From the IMG/VR virus record IMGVR_UViG_3300020457_000004, positions 62,001 to 126,000 of that record: a stretch of DNA of 64,000 nucleotides; one strand, given 5' to 3'. The position numbers and the translations under genes are program-made. This DNA is from a virus. Each line of letters begins with the position of its first letter. Within the stretch, counting starts at the first letter, position 1. Under the pieces are notes generated by a model that saw only the letters and a list, made by a program, of their open reading frames with translations, did not search any database and was not told the origin of the DNA. Of the stretch, positions 60,965 to 64,000 are shown piece after piece.

Positions 60965-62222
60965 AAAAATATGTCAACTCTGGAAACGATTCGTGCCAGT
61001 TAGTGTTTCTTCGTTTATCATGTTCATCGACAAATGTTTTAAAATCCTTCCTGTGACTATTTAGGCGTTCTCCAGTAAATCTATTTGCGTCAACCCACTT
61101 GAGTAATCTTTCAAATTTTACAACTTCCGCGTGATTAAACTCTTTGTTATATGACATAAACTGATAACTATCTTCTAATGTTTCTCTCATATCATCATCC
61201 ATTATAAGACATGATAGGTGAGGTGGGTTTGTCATAAAAGGTGTATCAATCAATACATCCCCTATATCTTTTAGTTGTACAACATAATATAAGAAGTCTT
61301 TAAATCTAGGTATACTTAATAAACAAAAAGTTGTCATAAAACTTAATGGGATTTTGTGATTAATAACAGTAAGTACATTCTGGTCAAACAAGTCCCAGTT
61401 AAGTCCGTGTCTAATCCACTCTGCTTGTTTTCCAAATGTATCTACACTAGCATACACTTTAGAGTTTGCTGGTAACAAGTTACATGCTTCTGTTACCCTT
61501 CTGTTAGATATCGATAAGTTACTGTTTACATGAAAGTTGATAGACTCTCCACGCAGCCTGTCCATCATATCAAATGTACTTTTATGCAATAGGGGTTCTC
61601 CACCAGTTATTCTTAAAGTGTTAAGATGTTTTCTTGCCTCACTAAACCAATCCCAGAACTTATCTAATAAGGGGTTGTCATCATCCTTATAAAGTTCTTC
61701 TGTCCCATTTAATTCATATTGACCTCTGTTCTCTGGGTCTGCAAGAGGATACGCGCCTTCTTTTTTTATTTCTTTTAACAAGGTAGAACTTAGAGATGGA
61801 GCACAATAAGAACATTTCATTTGACATGTGTTTGAAAAACTCATTTCCAAGTATTTTGGATACACATATTCATCCCACTTTAAGTTAGCGGTGGTTTCAA
61901 TGATGTCCTCTTCCATCTGTGTGTATATTGGAGTGAGAGTTGTTCTAGGACTTACAGCACCAACATCTTCTGCCTTCCAACAGTAAGAACACTCATTTGG
62001 TCTACCGCCTTCCAGCATGGTCTTTCTTTGTTGCATCTTGTGAAGAGTATTGTGCATATCTTCATCAAGTTTAAGGTTTTGTTGTGGACAATGAAAACAA
62101 GAATGATAATTACCTGTTCCCAGATGCATCTCTAAATGCCACCACTTTAATACACAGAAACCTTTTCCTATCGCATTGTTTCTTCTTGTAATGTCATCTA
62201 GGTATTTAGCGACCTCGTTCAT
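60945..62222 (-). CDS. Radical SAM protein with N-terminal SPASM/twitch-type domain (class B variant)
   Basis: A 425-residue member. C23-VLKW, then HSCFHCPQQNL with C42 and C45 (an extra cysteine compared with the HHP form), C78-x2-C81 in ECSYCWKAEDVG, and the radical SAM motif C133-x3-C137-x2-C140 (TCQMKCSYC). GGEP motif ITGGEPLLHKSTF, then HVNSNLSISNRRVTEA and ASVDTFGKQAEWIRHGLN. The C-terminus ESFPELTYFYELCDG has the tail motif. GAGGTG precedes the ATG. It overlaps the dehydrogenase gene by 17 bases. Confidence 0.82.
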   Translation of the reverse strand: MNEVAKYLDDITRRNNAIGKGFCVLKWWHLEMHLGTGNYHSCFHCPQQNLKLDEDMHNTLHKMQQRKTMLEGGRPNECSYCWKAEDVGAVSPRTTLTPIYTQMEEDIIETTANLKWDEYVYPKYLEMSFSNTCQMKCSYCAPSLSSTLLKEIKKEGAYPLADPENRGQYELNGTEELYKDDDNPLLDKFWDWFSEARKHLNTLRITGGEPLLHKSTFDMMDRLRGESINFHVNSNLSISNRRVTEACNLLPANSKVYASVDTFGKQAEWIRHGLNWDLFDQNVLTVINHKIPLSFMTTFCLLSIPRFKDFLYYVVQLKDIGDVLIDTPFMTNPPHLSCLIMDDDMRETLEDSYQFMSYNKEFNHAEVVKFERLLKWVDANRFTGERLNSHRKDFKTFVDEHDKRRNTNWHESFPELTYFYELCDG

Positions 62223-62970
62223 TACACCTCAAAACATGAGTAAAGATATTACTCTGATTGCCTAATATCGAAGCAAAGTGTGTGGTATCTTTTGGAAAAC
62301 AAGAACCACCAAAACCATATTCTCCATCTGGGCCTGGCACATCCCAATGTGAGGTTCCAAGGTTTGCATGTTCCTTCAACAACCCCGATACATTTTTATA
62401 TTCTATGTTTTCTTCTACACATACTTTATGAATATAGTTTGCCATAGTTACTTTAGCAGCTAACATCGCGTTTCTAGATAACTTATAAATCGCAGCTGTT
62501 TTTGGGGAAACAAATATTGTTTTGCGATTAATAAACCAAGTCTCTATTTCTGCTTGTGTATCACCATCAGCACCAATGATAAAAGGTATTGACTTGTCAT
62601 CTGAATCTTCTTCCCAATTTTTTTCTCGCAAAAACTCAGGCCAATGAATCCAACCTTCTTCTAAATTATCTGGGCCTACTGTACTACGAATGACTATTCT
62701 TGTTCTATCTGGTACATTTTCTATTGCTTCGTGTATAATAGACATATCAAACTCATTACCACTATAAAAATGATCCATTACACTATAGTTCTGTACTAGT
62801 GGTGTTGGAACACACACAAATGCATAGTCAATTAAATCCCATTCATCTGGTGATATCTTTGCATTGTATTTGGGGTCTACTATTTGTATTCTTGAGATTT
62901 CTTTGACACCCCTAAGTATTCTTTCAGTAGCCTTCCCACAAAATCCGTAACCAATTATTGCGACATTCAT
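62206..62970 (-). CDS. Short UDP-glucose 6-dehydrogenase-like protein
   Basis: A 254-residue protein. NAD loop IIGYGFCGKA is at residues 5-14, the VCVPTPLVQN loop near 52, RSTVGPDNL as the cofactor-binding T-V block, and the catalytic cysteine in YGFGGSCFPKDTTHF near 224. Normal enzymes of this family have 380-450 residues; this one ends shortly after the active site, lacking the C-terminal UDP-binding domain. It may pair with another protein, use a different substrate, or only bind. The gene itself looks intact and overlaps its neighbours by 17 and 4 bases. Confidence 0.8.
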   Translation of the reverse strand: MNVAIIGYGFCGKATERILRGVKEISRIQIVDPKYNAKISPDEWDLIDYAFVCVPTPLVQNYSVMDHFYSGNEFDMSIIHEAIENVPDRTRIVIRSTVGPDNLEEGWIHWPEFLREKNWEEDSDDKSIPFIIGADGDTQAEIETWFINRKTIFVSPKTAAIYKLSRNAMLAAKVTMANYIHKVCVEENIEYKNVSGLLKEHANLGTSHWDVPGPDGEYGFGGSCFPKDTTHFASILGNQSNIFTHVLRCNERGR

Positions 62971-63560
62971 TCTTTGTACCCCATTGCTGTAAATCTAGTG
63001 TAAGTTGAGTTGTTAGGGCCAGGCAATTCTATTGCTGACTTATAAGTTACATTCGTACATAGGTTCCACTCTAAAAAGTATTCAAGTGATTTAAATGAAC
63101 GAACATGTTCTGGTATATCAAGGTTATTTCCTTGTACTATATAAAAAGTATCTTTTGGAATATTGTGCCACCAGAAAGAGTAAGAGTGTTGGTGTACATG
63201 TTCTGTACTAGTGTTTATAACGACATCTGGTTTTCTGGGGTACTGATAGTCTTTCATATCTGCCGTTACATAAGTTAGGTTTGAATTGCGAAAATATATG
63301 TCGCCAATTTCTTTACATTGTTCGTCAATGTCGATTGAATATATTTCATTTGCAATTATGTTATCATTAAGCAAATGTGCAAGTACTCCATACCATCCAC
63401 CAAAAATATAAAAATTTCCGTGAAGGTCTTGGGGTATATTGTCTATGATTTCTGCTTTAGATTTTAGTTGCGTATCCCAAAAACATTCTGTGAATCGAGG
63501 GTTTGATTTTTCTCTAACATAATTAAACCATCGTGCTACTGTTTCATGTTCAATGTTCAT
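62967..63560 (-). CDS. SAM-dependent methyltransferase-like protein
   Basis: A 197-residue protein with a class I methyltransferase-like order: a strand and turn NFYIFGGWYGVLAHLL in the SAM-loop position, acidic strand end EIYSIDIDEQCKEIGD, VTADMKDYQYPRKPDVVINT as motif IV, and a following EHVHQHSYSFWW helix. The glycine loop is GGWYG rather than G-x-G-x-G. It resembles the protein at 5398 in layout. It overlaps the dehydrogenase and acetyltransferase-like genes by 4 and 11 bases. Substrate unknown; the sugar operon suggests a glycan or nucleotide sugar. Confidence 0.6.
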   Translation of the reverse strand: MNIEHETVARWFNYVREKSNPRFTECFWDTQLKSKAEIIDNIPQDLHGNFYIFGGWYGVLAHLLNDNIIANEIYSIDIDEQCKEIGDIYFRNSNLTYVTADMKDYQYPRKPDVVINTSTEHVHQHSYSFWWHNIPKDTFYIVQGNNLDIPEHVRSFKSLEYFLEWNLCTNVTYKSAIELPGPNNSTYTRFTAMGYKE

Positions 63561-64000
63561 TTCTTATCTCCAAATTAAAAGGAACAACATTCTTTTTAGG
63601 AATGAATTCCTCGTCCACTAAATTAATAACATAGATGTACTGGTAATATTCTGCTACAGGGTCAACCTTAAACATATACTTTTTGTTCCATATTATATCT
63701 TTCCACCAAGTATCAAAGTCTTCTTTCCAATCTTGATAATTTGGTGACTTCCTTTTGTTTTGCCATATCGCGTTATAACCAGTTCTATTAACATCAATAG
63801 AAGCCCAGAGATGTTTGTATCCATTCTCCTTCGCCCATTGTATCTGATATCTCGTGAGAGGCATCCCATAAGTAGTTCTTCTAAATTCTTTTAATGTGTG
63901 CAATCTACACATTCTTAATGCGGTGGGGTTGTCCGTATAATGGTCAACCTCGGCCGCTTGACAGGAGGCAAGTTTTCCATCTTCCCATAAAAGATGAAAT
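63550..64000 (-). CDS. GNAT-like acetyltransferase, 5' end beyond the window
   Basis: The frame is open from the stop at 63550 to the window edge, so the gene starts outside. An internal ATG at 63912 would cut the fold. The visible 150 residues begin FHLLWEDGKLASCQAAEVDH and continue PTALRMCRLHTLKEFRRTTY, then YQIQWAKENGYKHLWASIDV with NRTGYNAIWQNKRK. A short strand pair, the R-x2-Y-G-x-P turn before a helix, and an N-R-x-x-Y-x-A-I helix fit the acetyl-CoA fold of phage GNAT proteins. It would acetylate an amine, perhaps of an amino sugar. Confidence is limited by the missing N-terminus. Confidence 0.6.
   Translation of the reverse strand, partial: FHLLWEDGKLASCQAAEVDHYTDNPTALRMCRLHTLKEFRRTTYGMPLTRYQIQWAKENGYKHLWASIDVNRTGYNAIWQNKRKSPNYQDWKEDFDTWWKDIIWNKKYMFKVDPVAEYYQYIYVINLVDEEFIPKKNVVPFNLEIRNEH

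Noticed and set aside
1-64000. CRISPR array, insertion sequence or integrase
   Set aside because: No direct-repeat/spacer pattern, transposase, integrase or long terminal repeats seen on either strand.
1-64000. Apparent richness in CGCG
   Set aside because: CGCG caught the eye in AT-rich sequence, but the number seems close to what composition predicts (about 65-70), so I do not claim an excess.

Overview
The window is a 64-kb piece of a T4-like myovirus genome. The evidence is a full set of T4-type baseplate proteins (gp53, gp5, a gp27-like hub, gp25, gp6, gp7, gp8, gp48), the gp4 head-completion nuclease, gp26/gp51-type chaperones, the replication and late-transcription trio gp33-gp59-gp32, PhoH, and TATAAATA late-promoter boxes. 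Base composition is AT-rich (about 36% G+C by eye). The gene content resembles marine T4-like phages of cyanobacteria and SAR11. A circularly permuted, two-piece tmRNA gene, an arrangement typical of alphaproteobacteria (also some cyanobacteria), makes a marine alphaproteobacterium such as Pelagibacter the most likely host. That host call is inference.

Layout. (1) 1-6081, plus strand: four related small glycosyltransferases, one fused to a half radical-SAM/SPASM tail, with a 2OG-Fe(II) oxygenase, a methyltransferase-like protein and a 52-residue membrane protein. (2) 6078-31453, minus strand: after an oxygenase-like protein, a glycosyltransferase and an unknown protein come tail fibres, a 2368-residue DUF4815-type structural protein, and gp8, gp7, gp6, gp25, gp5, gp27, gp53 and gp48. 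(3) 31505-36552, plus strand: gp4, a conserved morphogenesis protein, a tail-tube-like protein, two gp26/gp51-type paralogues (the second with a probable -1 frameshift) and a likely tape measure. (4) 36530-43833, minus strand: a B12-type radical SAM protein, gp32, gp59, gp33, a sugar epimerase, a SleB-type cell-wall hydrolase, the tmRNA, a PD-(D/E)XK nuclease and PhoH. (5) 43830-64000, minus strand: one tightly packed run of about 20 genes. It holds seven radical SAM proteins with an N-terminal SPASM/twitch-type cysteine domain, interleaved with nucleotide-sugar dehydrogenases, an epimerase, glycosyltransferases, a carbamoyltransferase, two SGNH-hydrolase-like proteins, a methyltransferase-like protein and a GNAT-like acetyltransferase cut by the window edge.

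Region 5 and region 1 together look like a glycan-building and tailoring programme. It could modify the host surface or decorate the virion; the sequence does not say which. The radical SAM set is the most likely undescribed system here. Its chemistry cannot be read from sequence, but the diversification of one unusual architecture inside a sugar operon is striking.

Regulation is partly visible. Five minus-strand promoters share CTTGAC(A/T), a 17-18 bp spacer and a G-preceded TATAAT-like box, and lie upstream of gp32, the tmRNA, the nuclease and the 6-7.8 kb operon. TATAAATA boxes lie upstream of several virion genes, two of them so close to the ATG that the late mRNA would be leaderless. GATC is almost absent: I count eleven sites where about 200 would be expected.
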